Origin: Phascolarctos cinereus
Taxonomy: Eukaryota; Chordata; Mammalia; Diprotodontia; Phascolarctidae
Reading direction: 5' to 3'
DNA length: 64,000 nucleotides
Assembly (NCBI RefSeq): GCF_002099425.1
Contig: NW_018344332.1
Span: 682,001 to 746,000 of the forward strand
A program made the translations under genes and the position numbers. Shown in pieces: positions 10,411-22,969 of the stretch (position 1 is its first letter; each line of letters starts with the position of its first letter). The notes below the pieces were generated by a model, which made no database searches, had not been told where the DNA came from, and worked only from the letters and a program-made list of their open reading frames with translations.

Positions 10411-10989
10411 TGTCTTGAAATAATACAGGTCCCAGTAATGGACATAAAGCCAACTCAACTCAATTTAGTGCATGTGACTCAAATCTGAAGAGAAAAGGGG
10501 ACCCGTCTTATCCACAATAGAAAGCTGTATCTTAAATTAGTGATTTCTATTGTCTACCTATCCTGACTAAAGCTAATATAAAGAAGTGAGTGGTTAGTTA
10601 TTTCATCACTCCCAATCTCAATTAAAACAGCTTCAACCGGTGCTAAATAAAATATCACTAAAGATGTTGGCACTGAGGAGCTTTTGCAATATTCCCTCAA
10701 CACTGCCAGCTCTGATCATCAGAAAGGCCAGTTACTCAGTTGACAACCAAGATAATTGAAAACATAGATAATAAACAGGCAGACAGACAGACAGATACAT
10801 TTCATTGGTTGGGAGCTCTCAGTGAGGAAAATCTAAAGCAGATTGGCAACTCTTCTATAACATATAGCCCTAGACAGCTGCCTGGAACAGTGATGAACCC
10901 AGAGTCACCCAGACAGAAAGCATCATGATTAGGACTTGAGCTAATTATTCCAGCCTATTTCTTAACTTTGAACTTTATGTTAAAGTTGG
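10411..10989. other. Unassigned sequence
   Basis: Contains a short CAGA run near 10778-10798. Nothing else recognised. Confidence 0.4.
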
Positions 10990-11491
10990 GCTCTATTTAC
11001 CTGGAGGGTGGGGATGCACTGTCCCAAGCTTCAGGCTTTTTCATGCTGCTATTTTCAAAGCTAGTTCTGGGGGGTCTGCAAGTTTTTGGTGCTTCCAAGG
11101 TGGTATGATCCTGGGAGAGGTGTGGTCACTACTCTGTTCTTCTACATTCTGGTCTTTACCTGGGTAGGGCCTTTGCTCCCCTGCCAACACAAGCTCTAGC
11201 ACTCTTGTTGGCCTGGATCTATGACCAGGTCCCTCACGTTCCTGCAGCCACCTTGTGAACGCTTTCCTCTACCTTGGAATTGTGACCAGGCACCTTCTTC
11301 CCTTGTGGCTGACTACAAACATCCCTCTCCAGTGATCCAGAACTGTGCATGAGCAATAGAGTTGCCAATCAGCATCAGTTGTACCCAGTGCCAATAAAAG
11401 GTCCCTTATAATCTCTGACTAGTTGTTTTACCCCCTTATCATCTCTGGGCAGAGAGCTCCTAAAGCTGTTGCTGCTGTCACTATTGCTACC

Positions 11492-11556
<65 letters not shown>

Positions 11557-11750
11557 TGGACTGGCCTTCACTCAGTGTAGTACACATCTCCTGCTAAACT
11601 TCTAAGTATTTTAGCCTGGAAAAAATTCTTACCCTGACCTTTTGTTGGCTCTATTAGTTCTAAATTTGATTCTGGTATTATTTTAAGATTGTTTGGAGGG
11701 GAAGGTTGAGAGAGTTAAGCTGGGTTGTTGCCTCTGTAATCTAAACTTTA
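10990..11750 (-). mobile_element. L1/HAL1-type LINE 5' region
   Basis: Resembles, in reverse, the GC-richer 5' untranslated region of marsupial L1/HAL1 elements: 'gcaagtttttggtgcttcca', 'gggagaggtgtggtcactac', 'cagaactgtgcatgagcaat', 'tgtttggaggggaagg'. The element's start would lie near 11750. No ORF1 follows on the minus side, so only the 5' region remains. A TG microsatellite has grown inside it. Confidence 0.55.
11494..11552 (+). repeat. (TG)n microsatellite
   Basis: 59 bases of uninterrupted TG, likely polymorphic. Confidence 0.97.
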
Positions 11751-12230
11751 CCTCAGAAATAACATATACAAAGCAAGAAGTGAGGACTATGCTTTTTTTT
11801 TTTCTGAAACTAACACTTTCAAAGCAGAAATTGAAAATTCACAAACACATATGACAGAGTAGGAAAAAATTGAATCCAAGATAGAGGATCTATCCGATGA
11901 AATCAATGAAGTGATTGAGGATGACAAATTTGGCAAACACAGATTAAAAGTAGGATACTTGCTAGGTGAGAAACAAAAAAGACCTCAATGCTAAGTGGAT
12001 AAGTGGATTATATATAAGCCAACATGGCTCACCTTGAAGACAAGAAACACAAAGACAGCTTATGTGTAAAAAGTCTCCAAGAAAGCATGACAAGTGAAAA
12101 AGTTCAGATAACATGAGGAAGGTTTTAAACAAATGTTCAAATAACACACAAAAAATTGTTTAAAGCTTTGAAATATAAAACACACAACAATGCACTGAAT
12201 GATCACATCCATATATTGCCACCAGGATAG

Positions 12231-12272
<42 letters not shown>

Positions 12273-13159
12273 TCATCTGAAACTACAAGGTATGTAATAG
12301 TTAAACTTCACAACATTAACAATCAGAAAGTTTGCCAGTATCCAAGGGAAAGACCTTAAAAAAAGAAGGAAAGGCAATCCCAGTAATGCAGGATTGTTTC
12401 ACCAGAAATTACGGAAGAAGATATAGTGGGCAATGCAACTTTATAGAATCCATAGGTAAACAATGAAGGCATAACAATTCCTTAATTCCTTCTGTGATAG
12501 TGAAGGCTTGGGAAGAATGGGATAAAAACAAAGGAAAAGAGGTATTGGGTTAGAGGAATAGAGAATGGGAATCTCACCCAGAAGGGGAAAGAAAAGAGTG
12601 ATACTGATGAATAATTCCGTGTCAGAAATGTATGTCTATGATAAGAGATAGGAAATTATAATGAATTTTGTCTAGGGTCCATCTGCACATAAAGAGACCA
12701 CTCGCTGAGAATTAGAAGTATCACCATGGAAGTACTTCCACTTCCTGATACAGAAGCAGGTATATATGATTTCCTAAAGTCCACTAACACTCATAAGTAT
12801 AGGAAGAGTAGAGAACCAAAGAAAGTATAGCCTTGACATGAAGAATGATCATGGATAAAAAAAGAGTTTGGATAGAGTCTCTCTACTTGAAACACAGAAT
12901 CTAATGATTGTGAGATTCTTTATCTATGACCTGTTTTCAAAATCAGTTATTTGTGATAGGTCAGGGTTTTCTTACCTTCTTTGTGTTTTAGACCTATTTA
13001 GATGTCAGTCTAGGGAAGTCTAGTGTCTCCTTCTCAGAATCATGTTTTGAAATACATAAAATCAAATTACAAAGAAAGACAAACATACTGATATACAGTT
13101 ATCCAAATATATTTTTAAATAGTGATGTATGACAGAAACCCTAAAACCAATCTTACAGA
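11751..13159. other. Unassigned, purine-biased sequence
   Basis: A-rich on plus with no clear protein match. It may include degraded LINE sequence (for example 11800-12060 and 12350-12700), but no motif is strong enough to name. Holds one CA microsatellite. Confidence 0.4.
12232..12270 (+). repeat. (CA)n microsatellite
   Basis: 39 uninterrupted bases of CA. Confidence 0.95.
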
Positions 13160-14095
13160 TCTTTTAAAGATCCTTTGATGTCAGGTTAAGAATCCCTGCC
13201 TTAGGTGTTCTACTTCTTTCAGACTGTTGAATTTGCTCTAATATTTCTTGTGGTCTCCCGGAATCAGTGATTTTTACTTGTTCCATTCCATTTTTCAGGG
13301 AGCTCATCATTTGGGTAAAGCTTTCTACTGTCTCTTCAAAGTTCTTTATCCTCCTTTTACTTTTTTCCCTGAAAGCTTTAGTTTCTTTTTTAATTTCCCC
13401 CTTTTCCTTCCCTTCCACTTCACTGCTTTCATTCACTTTTAATATCTTCATAGCCAAGCCTTTGTTTTCTCTGAGGTTTTACTTGGAAGTATTATGCAAT
13501 TATTCTCTTTCTGGATTTATCTCTTGAGTTTCTCTTAACTCCTATTGTTTTTCTCTATATTTGATGTTTTCTTGTTTTTTTTTTCTCTTTCTTGGCTCAG
13601 TTTAAGGGATGGGACTTTATGCTAGGGAAATGTTCTGCTCCTTCCCATATTCTTGGATGTGGTGGTCTAGTCCTTTTTTATCCTGTACCCTCCATATTTT
13701 GGTTACCACTGACACTTCATTCTGTATGAGATGACTGGCATTTGTCTCTGGCTTATACTACAATCCCCGGTTTCCATCTCCCCATGGTCCAAGATGAGTT
13801 CTGGCCCTCTCCATCTCAGATTCTGTCTCTCAATGCGATCCTTGACAAAGCATTGCTTCCATAGCCTGCTATGCTGTTAAAGGGACTTGGTTGGATGTTG
13901 AAGAGCATACTATTTGCAAGTCTTGTGCTTGGTCTGCTGGTATATGTACCTGAGAGATGATCTGGCTCTGTTTTCTGCTGTTATTCTGAGTGCTCCAAGT
14001 TGGCACTGCCCTACCCTATTTTTGTATCCTGTGACCTATGGAGATTGAGAAAAGTCCTAATTACTTGGAAAACAAGCCGTTTCTGAGGAGCCTGA
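13160..14095 (-). mobile_element. HAL1/L1-type 5' UTR and ORF1 N-terminal part
   Basis: The minus frame 13457-13164 is lysine/glutamate-rich with a coiled-coil look and KITDSGRPQEILEQIQ, as in the ORF1 region of old marsupial L1/HAL1. The upstream part (13600-14095 on plus) carries the GC-richer 5' UTR pattern, for example 'gagagatgatctggctctgt' and 'ctgtgacctatggagattga'. The C-terminal half of ORF1 and everything beyond it are missing here. Confidence 0.55.
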
Positions 14096-14639
14096 ATCAG
14101 GGGAATCAGACAATGTGCCCAAGTATAAAGTGAGGGAGGCAAGAAAGGGGAAGCTTCAACCTTGTGACACTAAATTGTGGGCTTCTTAGTATGCTCAGGC
14201 ACCAGGAAATCCTGCAACAGAGTAAATACTGAGGCTCTGTAACGCGTCATGGTCTCTATGCACATGTCTCATTCATGAAGCACATGAACCTAACGTCCTC
14301 CTCTCATAACTCATGATGCTGGGGAGATGACCTTGGGACCCTGGTCATGTGACTAGGCACAAGGGATGAGTTTCCCATATAAACCTTGTGATGGGCTGTG
14401 TCTATCATGCAAGAACCAGCCGCACTGTGTTCACAGGTGGCCCATGGTATGGAGAACATTAGCTCCAGCAACTTAAGCATCATGGTGAACTTGTCACTTG
14501 CAGCAATGAAGGGATTCCCCACGTTGGAGAAGCAACAGTGAAAACATCTCCTAATAAGTAAGTTTTAAAAATTATGATTCTGATTAACCTTAGTTCTGGA
14601 GAAGATTTACCTCTTAACCTGTAAACAATCATCCTTTCT
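14096..14639. other. Unassigned sequence
   Basis: No recognised repeat. The frame 14522-14304 on minus has no features. Confidence 0.4.
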
Positions 14640-16550
14640 AAAATTTTTTTATTTTAAATTTTATCTTTCAGTTGTGGAATAAAGCAACCATTTCCATAAC
14701 ACAGTACAATAAAAAAAGATTATTATACATAATACTGCAAATCTGCTGGGCACAATTTGCTATTCCTTTCAAATACACAACTAACATATTTTTTCCCTCT
14801 CTCCTCCCCCCACCCTAGAGATGGCTATCATTACTTACAAATAGGTGTTTATATCTGAAAAAAAAATTCTATACGTACTTCATCAGTTCTTTCTCTGGAT
14901 GCAGATAGTGTCTTTCTTCATGTGTCCTTTACAGTTAGTTTGGGTATTTATTATAGATAAAATTGCTTATCTGCTCAAAGCTGTTCTCAAACCATATTAC
15001 TGTTACTATATACAATGTTATCTTGCTTTTTTTTTTCATTTCACCCTTCATTATTTCAGGTAAGTCTTCCATGTCTTCCTAAAATCATTGAGTTTATCAT
15101 TTCTTATGTCACATTAGTCTTCCATCACAATCACATGCCACAACATGTTCAGCTATTCCTCAATTGATGGACATCCCCACAATATCTAGTTTTTTGACAG
15201 CACAAAAAGTTGCTATAAATATTTTAGAACATATAGGTTCTTTTCCTATTTGCCTGATCACCTTTGGAAATAGACCAAATAGTGGTATTGCTAGATTGAA
15301 GGGTATAGGCAGTTTAATCTGTCTTTGGGAATAATTCCAGATTGCTTTCCAAAATGGTTGGACCATTCTACCATTCCACAAACAATGAATTATTGTCCCA
15401 ATTTTTCAACATCCCCTCCAAAATTTGTCACTTTCTTATCACTTTAGCCAATTTGTTAAGTGTAAAGTGATACCTCAATATTATTTTAATCTGCATTTCT
15501 CTAATCAATGATGATTCAGAACATTTTTATACGACTATAATTGTTTTGATTTCTTCATTGGAAAATTGCCTGTTCATATCCTTTGACCATTTGTACACTG
15601 AGAAATGACTTGTATTCTTATAAATTTGACAAACCTGTAATTATTATTTTTGAATTTCCCTCCATTTTATTTTTACTCATTATTTTCCTTCTCAGCCTCT
15701 CTTTTTACCCTATCCCTGTTACTGTATCTTTTCCCCCATCCTCTTATTCCTTATCTTACCTCCCCAACAAATTCCCTTTCTTACCTTTTCCCCCACCCTC
15801 CTAATCTTTATTGTATATGCCCTTTTAAAAATCCCTTCCCTACCCTATCCCCCAGTTTTTTCACCTCTCTAGAAGTTTAGAAGACTTCAAAATCTCTTCT
15901 AATATACACTTTGGTGCCTCTTTCAAAATAAGGGTAAAGTTCCAACATTACCAGCCCTCCAATCCCATCTGCTTCCTCTGTATTAGTTCTTCTTTTCATG
16001 CATCATTTTTATGAGATAATTGCTAGTTTTTCCCTTTTCCCTACCCAATTTTCTTTTTGGGAATCATCCCAACATAACAACTCAGCCACAACCTTTCTTT
16101 TAAACTACCTTAATATTCATGTTTTAAGAATACTGATAACATTCACATATCATAAGTAAACAGTTTAACCTTTATCAGTGCCATATAAATTGGTCTATAA
16201 TGACTTTCTCATGTTTCTTCTGGATCTTTTATTCTGAATTTTCCATTGAATTCTGGTATTTTTGTTGCAAATATGTAAAAGTCTTTAAGTCATCAAGTAT
16301 GCTTTTTTTTTCTGGTTCAGGATTATACTCAACTTTACTAGATACATTATTCTTCGATGCAAACCCAGCTCCTTTGCTCTTCTAAACATAATGTTCCAAG
16401 ATGTATGGTCTTTTAGTGTAGAAGCTTCTAGGTCTTATGATGAAATCCAGGTTGTTTTTCTGAAGTATTTAACTTATTTTTTTTCTTGTCGCTTGCAATA
16501 TTTTCTCTTTAACCAATCTTCCTTTGAAAATTTGGCATTGGTTCAATTCC
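14640..16550 (-). mobile_element. HAL1-like LINE: ORF1 end joined to ORF2 C-terminus and 3' UTR
   Basis: Reading on minus, ORF1 C-terminal sequence is at about 16550-16385; it matches, base for base in places, the ORF1 at 58200-58350 ('ggtcttttagtgtagaagct'). A long purine-rich spacer follows (about 16080-15640). Then comes the ORF2 C-terminus: MVQPFWKAIWNYSQ and IPFNLAIPLFGLFPK in the frame 15381-15160, corresponding to 'LVQPLWKSVWRF' and 'IPFDPAIPLLGIYPK' of L1. The 3' UTR follows. ORF2 endonuclease and reverse transcriptase are absent, as in half-LINE (HAL1) elements. Confidence 0.7.
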
Positions 16551-16734
16551 ATTACAAATGAGTGAGCCCCCACATATTGAACCATAGTGAGCCCCTCCCT
16601 CATGTAGAGGGTTTTCAAAGAAGAGAGACCTGCCCCCTCCATCTCTGATACCCCTGATGCATGGGTACCAGTGTGACTGAGGAGGCACAGAGATAGATCA
16701 CATATCATCTTTGCAACTTCCTTTGCTGCTTCAA

Positions 16735-16875
16735 GGAGTCAAGATTTCATTAGCCCTCTCCCTTTATCTTTCTTGAAGGCTTTACAATGCTATCTCTTTG
16801 TTGGCAGAGACTATTTGTGTTTTTGTCTGGCACATCATAGGTGCTTAATAAGTGCTCATTAATTCATTGATTTGC
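16735..16875 (+). mobile_element. L2 3' end
   Basis: 'ttggcagagactatttgtgt', 'ctggcacatcataggtgctt' and 'aataagtgctcattaattca' follow the L2 tail. Confidence 0.75.
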
Positions 16876-17285
16876 ATTTCTATCACTGTCCAGTGTTTGG
16901 CATCTAGCAGGTGTTTTGGAAATGTGTGAGGGAATTGAATCTGCAGATATTCTCTAGGAGTTCTTAGTGATAGGAAAAAAAGGAAAAAAAGAATCCCTCC
17001 TTTGGTGGGCAGCCGTGGAGTGATGAGTCTCTGTTCTTCTCTGTACTCATTCTCAGAGACAGAATACAACTTATTGCAGATCTTGTCCTTGAAATCTGGC
17101 CCACTTGTCAGGACCTATCTGGGTTCAGGTTCTGTTGATATAGCCTTCAAACCCTCTGAGTCTCCCCAACTTCACAGCTCTGAGGCATTGGCTAATGGCT
17201 CTGAAGGAGCTATCCTTTTCTTTGATCACAATTTCCTTGCACTTTGGCCAAGTGACTCCCTCCAATGGAAAATGTACCACAACTT
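16876..17285. other. Unassigned sequence
   Basis: Open frames on both strands here are short and featureless. Nothing recognised. Confidence 0.4.
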
Positions 17286-18235
17286 GTCAGTCATATTTTC
17301 TTTTTTTTTACATTAGTTAGAGCATATTTTATTAGTTTCTTTAATCAAACCCATGTAAATAAGACCTTACATATTTAATACAGTGTGTTATCCCTGTACA
17401 AAAGGAAAAAAAATAAGTTTAATGTTTCTAGACCAATATGGCTGTTAATTTCTATACAATGCCCACTCAACACAGTGAAAGTGGGATACTTTTTCCATAG
17501 TTGAAATCACAGCTAAAGTTTCCAAAAATTCAAATTAGATAGATAGATAGATATAGAAAGATAGATATAGAAATAGATAACCAATAGCAATTTGCTAGGC
17601 ATCAATAGCAGCAACAGTCTTTCCAGGTTCTGCAGTCATTGAACAAAATTACACACATCAGGCTTTCAGCTCACTGTTTCCAAAACAAAAATGAAGCAAA
17701 AACTTTTGACAACATCCCCCTCCCCCCACAAAGAAGTTTTGTTGTTTTTGTTTTTTTTTTTTAAATCCCAGAAAAACGGCATTCTGTTACTGATGTGGTA
17801 GCTGGTGCCTTTTATTAGCTTCTCAATTATTATCTGGAAAAAAACCAAAAGTCTATCTAGAATAACACCATTAAAAACAGCTCTGATATAGCATGGTCAC
17901 TGCTACGTATCCTAAGCAGGTACAGGATATTTTACATTCACAGAAGCATAATACAGTACCCTCCTACAGCTCTAATACTAGAGGATGCAATTAAAAAGGC
18001 ATTATTTGACTTGGTTCTACTTTTCTAGCACAGAGTGAGCAGGAAGGGTAGTGTGGCACAGCTCTGATACAGAAATATACCTGCTTAGACACAGGATTTC
18101 CATTGACTATCCACACAGGTCTAAGTGTTTGCTGCTTTACATGAATATCATCTGAAAACTGTTCAGAAAACCACTGGCTTCATACAAAGATGGCTGAGCA
18201 GAGGCAAGAAGGACTTGTTTGGTCAGTCATGTTTT
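17286..18235 (-). pseudogene. Processed retrocopy of an mRNA 3' end (parent unknown)
   Basis: On minus the body ends with AATAAA (17333-17328), then 18 bases, then an A9 run (17309-17301). Near-identical 14-base direct repeats (gtcagtcatatttt at 17286-17299; gtcagtcatgtttt at 18222-18235) flank the body. The sense-strand target start resembles an L1 cut site (TGT/AAAAAA). The body has no long frame and looks like 3' UTR. It is therefore a 5'-truncated, L1-mobilised copy of a host transcript. A second A-rich run near 17764-17737 and a GATA microsatellite at 17536-17580 lie inside. I do not recognise the parent gene. Confidence 0.75.
17534..17580 (+). repeat. (GATA)n-like microsatellite
   Basis: Imperfect GATA units within the retrocopy. 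Confidence 0.8.
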
Positions 18236-19967
18236 TTACATTCATACTGAGAAGCCTCCAAAAGGAAGGGGACATTTTTCCATTTTCAGCATTTGATGTT
18301 TCAGTGTCTTCCCTGAGACTTTTAGCAACTGCTATTGAAGGGTGACATGTCTCACATTAACCTTGGATTGAACTTGGCTCACATTCACTTACCATAGCAG
18401 GCAAACCCGTGGGGGTAGACTGGATGACTCATTTATTTTGTAAGATGTTGTCAACCTATCCTGTGTACATGAGGTCACATATGGAAAGGTCAGGAGGGAA
18501 ATGGAGCAACAATCTTATGCCCCTGGCATCATCAGACCCACTGGGCTTCCAGTATTCAAATATTGGTTTGACAGAGAACCCTCCCCAGACAATTCTGATA
18601 ATGTCTGTCTGCTGCCTACACAGCTGTTGAATGCCATTGTTCTACAAGGAACCCAGAGAGTTGATATCTTTGCCAGGGTTTCAGGTTGACTCATGAATCC
18701 TTCAGTTTTGTTTCATCTCATAATGTACCTATTACTGTAGTGCAGGTGGTTAAGGAAATGACAATCGGCAGGGAAGTGTATGAGACAGGGTCACGCACTG
18801 GGGTGAGACAGGTGACTATTGCCATCCATTCTCCACAACTGACAGATTGTGAGTTGACAGAACTGGCTTATTAAATGTTTAAAAATCATTGGTGGCCAGA
18901 CATAATAAACCAGACATGTGTCAGCCCAACAGTCTTTCACTGACTTCACAAGCAGCATGCAGAAAGCCTGGTCAACAGAATCAGTAAGTTGGCTCTGATC
19001 ATCAGTGCAGAAGCATGCATAATCATGGGGCCTACAGCATGATGCCTTCTGAAAAGACTTCAAAGCACATGTGTCAGTGGTGCCTGGAATGGAGGAGTAA
19101 CTGAGTGGGTAATAATGAGGGAATATAGGTGCAGAGAACATAGAGAGCAGTTGGACAGATGTCAGATGGATGATAGCGAGTTAGCTAGATGTGTATATCT
19201 GTGAGTTGTGGGGAGATAGAGACAAAGAGATAGATAAAGACAGAGATATATCTGTGTTGTGGGTGGAGAGGAAAAAGAAAGGAGGGAGAAAGACATATGG
19301 GTTGTTGCTTTCAATATTCACTAAAGATGAATGAAAAATATCTGCTTCTGAGTTGAAAAACTAGGGCAAAACTGAGGCATGTTTAGTGATTGGCTTCTAA
19401 AAATTTAGAGTGCCACCACTGACTGCTATCTCAAGGTTTTCTAAGGAATCAACTTCTCCTTCCAAGGGCTCACTCCCACAGACCACACCACCTCTCCCAG
19501 GAATACCTGCTGTTTCCAAATCTATGTGCTTTTTGAGGAGACACAAATAAATCATCTTTACTTGAGTTTGGGGAAGACTCAATGATAGCAGCATCTTCTG
19601 TACTACTACAACCTCTTTTCTCTAGCTGACACTCTCTAGTGAAATCAAGCACTCTCTTCAATGTGAGCCATGCACACACAACTAAACCAAAATGCCCCAC
19701 ACTTTATGCTTGTCCAGCCCACACTCTCCTTTCATCTGGAGTCATTTCTTGATCCCTTCTAGACCATTGACCTATTCTGGAGCCGGATGATGCTAAAGCA
19801 GTTTTTGACCAGTCCTTGGAGTCAGGAAGGAGATAGGCTGATGGCTCCCACTAATTTCAGTCAATGTTTAGCTTTAGGTCAGTTTTATGAACTTGGTCTT
19901 TATAATATGGGTAATCACCACGCTCAATAGATATGGAATGAATGTCTATTGTGTTAGAGGTCTTGGA
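18236..19967. other. Unassigned, repeat-poor sequence
   Basis: 1.7 kb without recognised SINE or LINE motifs, apart from a weak GATA/GACA-like run near 19200-19245. The minus frame 19141-18791 (116 codons) has no recognisable domain. Confidence 0.4.
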
Positions 19968-20204
19968 GGTACAACACAAAGGTTAAGAATGCTGGGCCCA
20001 TAGCTAGGAAGGCCTGAGTTCAAATCAGATCTCAGACACTTATGAACTATGAGAACCTGGGAAGTCAATTCATCTTGTTTGCCTCAGTTTCCTCATCTGT
20101 AAAATTATCTAGAGAAGGAAATGGCAAACCACTCCAGTATCTTTGCCAATAAAACCCCAAATGGGGTCACAAAGACCCAGACATGACTGAAATGACTGAA
20201 CTAT
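19968..20204 (+). mobile_element. WSINE1-type SINE
   Basis: 'aggcctgagttcaaatcaga', 'tgcctcagtttcctcatctg', 'aatggcaaaccactccagta' and 'cccagacatgactgaaatga' follow in order. The first ~20 bases of the head are degraded. Confidence 0.9.
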
Positions 20205-21042
20205 AAGATTTAAAACCTGAATGCCAAGATGAGAGTGCATATACTAAATATAAATGAGGAATGCAGACATTCTTCATATCCCCAATATGAAAGCATGAGG
20301 ATATCTATATCAACTTCTCTTCTGCACTATGTCTATGGAAGCAAACAAAAATTGAATGGGGTTCTTTGGAATGAATAAACCCTATCCCAGTAATGCTGAG
20401 CTAGAGATCATAGAAACCCATCAATGATACATGAACATTCCACACATTCAATTAGGCCCAAATCCATCTAGCTCTAACAGTGCCTAGCCTAAAGCTTTCC
20501 CTCAAGGAAACAGATGAGAGGAAAGATTATGGAAATGCTTTGCATAATGGTATCCCCAAAGCTACCAATGGAGTAGCTGTCAAAAAGGGAGAGGAAGATA
20601 GAAGCCACCCTCCATGATGACCCCCCTCCACTTTCAGGCTGTCTCCACACCCTCTGTTGCCTGCACTGAGGCAACTCTCCTTTTCTCTGTCCAGCAGCAG
20701 AATCTTGGACTCCAGCCCGGAACGTATGTCTCTGATGAGTAAGGAGTGTTCATCTCCACTTCCCAGGCGTAGCCACACTCAGACTTCCCCTCCCCCTTTC
20801 CAGCCTCCTTTTACGTATTTGGTATCTGCCCTCCCCACACACTCCAAAGTCTAGGACTTGAAAGCAGATATTATCTTGCTTCCCAACCTAGCTGAGTGCC
20901 AGTTATCAACCCAGTTATCAACATGGGCATGCCCTAATCACCATGAGGCCAGACTGCTTCTTTGTGATTACTGCTCTCTTTCCTAAATCGCCATCCCTTT
21001 AATAGGAAATTCTCGATATTTCTCCAGGAATTGACACGAGGG
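20205..21042. other. Unassigned sequence
   Basis: Slightly GC-richer near 20590-20850 but with no clear exon features. Overlapping frames on both strands suggest chance. Confidence 0.4.
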
Positions 21043-21281
21043 AGGGAATAAGCATTTATATAGCTCCTATTGTATCATTTGATCCTCACAACAACTCTAT
21101 GGAGGAGGTACTGCTACTATGCTCACTTTGTGTTAGAGGACACTGTGGCAAACAGAAGTGAAGTGATTTGCCCAGAGTCACATGCTAGCAAATGTTCAGG
21201 GCTGGATTTGAACTCAGCTCATCCTGACTCCAGGCCCAGGGCTCTCTCCACTGTGCCACCTACCTGCCTAGCTGCATTGGG
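21043..21281 (-). mobile_element. MAR1-type CORE-SINE
   Basis: 'aagcatttatatagctccta', 'catttgatcctcacaacaac', 'gggctggatttgaactcagc' and 'ctgtgccacctacctgcct' give a full-length reversed MAR1. Confidence 0.85.
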
Positions 21282-22311
21282 TGAACAGAAGACTCATCTT
21301 TCCTATGTTGAGCAGACTCTACTAAGCTATATGTTATGAGGAGGGACAACATTTGAATTTCTCAACTCCCATGGCACCCATCCCATTCTCCACAATCTTT
21401 TGAAATTACTGACAATGACTTGCAATTACATGCCCCCAGTTTTTGAAATCACATGGGATGTGGTTCATGTGAGCCTGGTCAGGAGGACTTTACAATGCAG
21501 ATGGAAACAAGAAAGTTGAGTCTACAGGGCTTGATGACTGATTGGATTTGGGTACTGAGAGAAGGGTCATCAAAGATGACTCCAAGTGTCCAAGCCTCAT
21601 GAGGTGCTGCCACTGAGATGCAAACTGAACTTAGCTTTACCTCATATGATGATTTCTGAGACAATCTCATACCTCCTCTTTGCTTTGCCAAGTTTGAAAT
21701 GACCCTTTGCCAAAAGCATTAGATTTATTATAGTGAGAAGACAACATAGAAATGCCCTAAGAGTAGAGGGAAAGGGAGGTAGCCTGGAGTCTCCTTTATG
21801 CCAATGAGCAGCGAGTCTGCCTTGGGGAGGTTAAACATGCATCTGGATGGAAATATAGACATGTTGCAGTTGTATTGGCACTTTCTAATTTTTAAATTAA
21901 TGGACAGAAACTAGAACCAACAATGTACAAAGTTCAGGCTATGATGACAGATTCTTCCTTTCTCAACTAGTCAATGGATTATAACGTAGCCATTTGCACA
22001 GCCATGAATGCAGCAGATTAGTCCATTTGTGTCCCCAGAGGTACCCTGTAACTGGCATTTAACCATATTTAATACTAATGTGGCACTGTCTGGGCAGTGG
22101 GGACATTGATCAATCTGAGAAAATGGAAGCTCATTAAACTTAAATTTTAAAAGGATACTGGAATCAAGCTCATGGATTATGGACAAACAACAGAGGCCTG
22201 GTGCTTCAAAGAGACTTGAGTGATTTACAGGAAAACATAAATCATCCCTTTCTGCCAATAAGCATGTCATTAAGTCCCTTTCCCTCTTTTCTCTCATTCT
22301 ATAATTCATTC
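21282..22311. other. Mostly unassigned; one R1 fragment inside
   Basis: Except for the R1 piece at 21500-21625, no repeat or gene was recognised. Confidence 0.4.
21500..21625 (+). mobile_element. R1 repeat fragment (distal part)
   Basis: 'gatgactgattggatttggg' and 'gtcatcaaagatgactccaa' correspond to the distal part of the R1 family ('..ctgattggatatggg..', '..gtcaaggatgactccaagg..'). Confidence 0.5.
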
Positions 22312-22490
22312 ATGCAGAGTGGTACAGTAGAGAGATAGCAGGAGAGAAAATCCAGGAAGGATCAAGAAACATCTGGGCTTAAATCCCAGCTCTAATCCTT
22401 TGTTACTGTTTGGTCATGAGTAATTATAGCATGTCTAAGAACCTCTGTCTTCTCATAAATCTCGAAGGGATTATTAAATCCCCAGATGAC
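22312..22490 (+). mobile_element. MIR-type SINE
   Basis: 'gtggtacagtagagagatag', 'tgggcttaaatcccagctct' and 'aacctctgtcttctcataaa' follow the MIR order on plus. Confidence 0.6.
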
Positions 22491-22969
22491 AGAGGTAAGA
22501 TCTCTCCTGCCCCATCTCCCAGCAAAACCTCACAAAACCTCAATCAATGGGACAATGTGAAAAAGAAAAAAAATGAGAAAAATATGAAGCTTTACTCTGG
22601 AGTGAAAAAAAAAAATAACCAACAAATTTACAAGCTGAGGGAAAATACATTGTAGATCTTGTTTAAAAAAGATCTGGGAAATCATAATAGAATACAAGCC
22701 AAATTAGTAAACAGTATGATATATCAAAATATCCTTGCCACTCTTCATCAAGGCATGTAATGTGAAGGCTTAGTGAGGGGTTAAATAACCCACTTGTACT
22801 CTGCCCTGCTAAGATGATGTTTGGAATAATGTGTCTGGTTATGACTGTCCTATTTTAGGAAAGACAGGGACAAAGCCTAAAATGTCCAAAAGAGGGCAGG
22901 TTAGAACATAATCAGACTTCAGAATCTGTCCAAGGTATGTGATTGAGATGCCAAGAGATGTTTAGCCTG
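22491..22969. other. Unassigned sequence
   Basis: A-rich with an A8/A9 run near 22568-22615. Nothing recognised. Confidence 0.4.

Noticed and set aside
11375-11605. Overlapping frames of Thr-His and Cys-Val repeats
   Set aside because: They are the two strands of the TG microsatellite.
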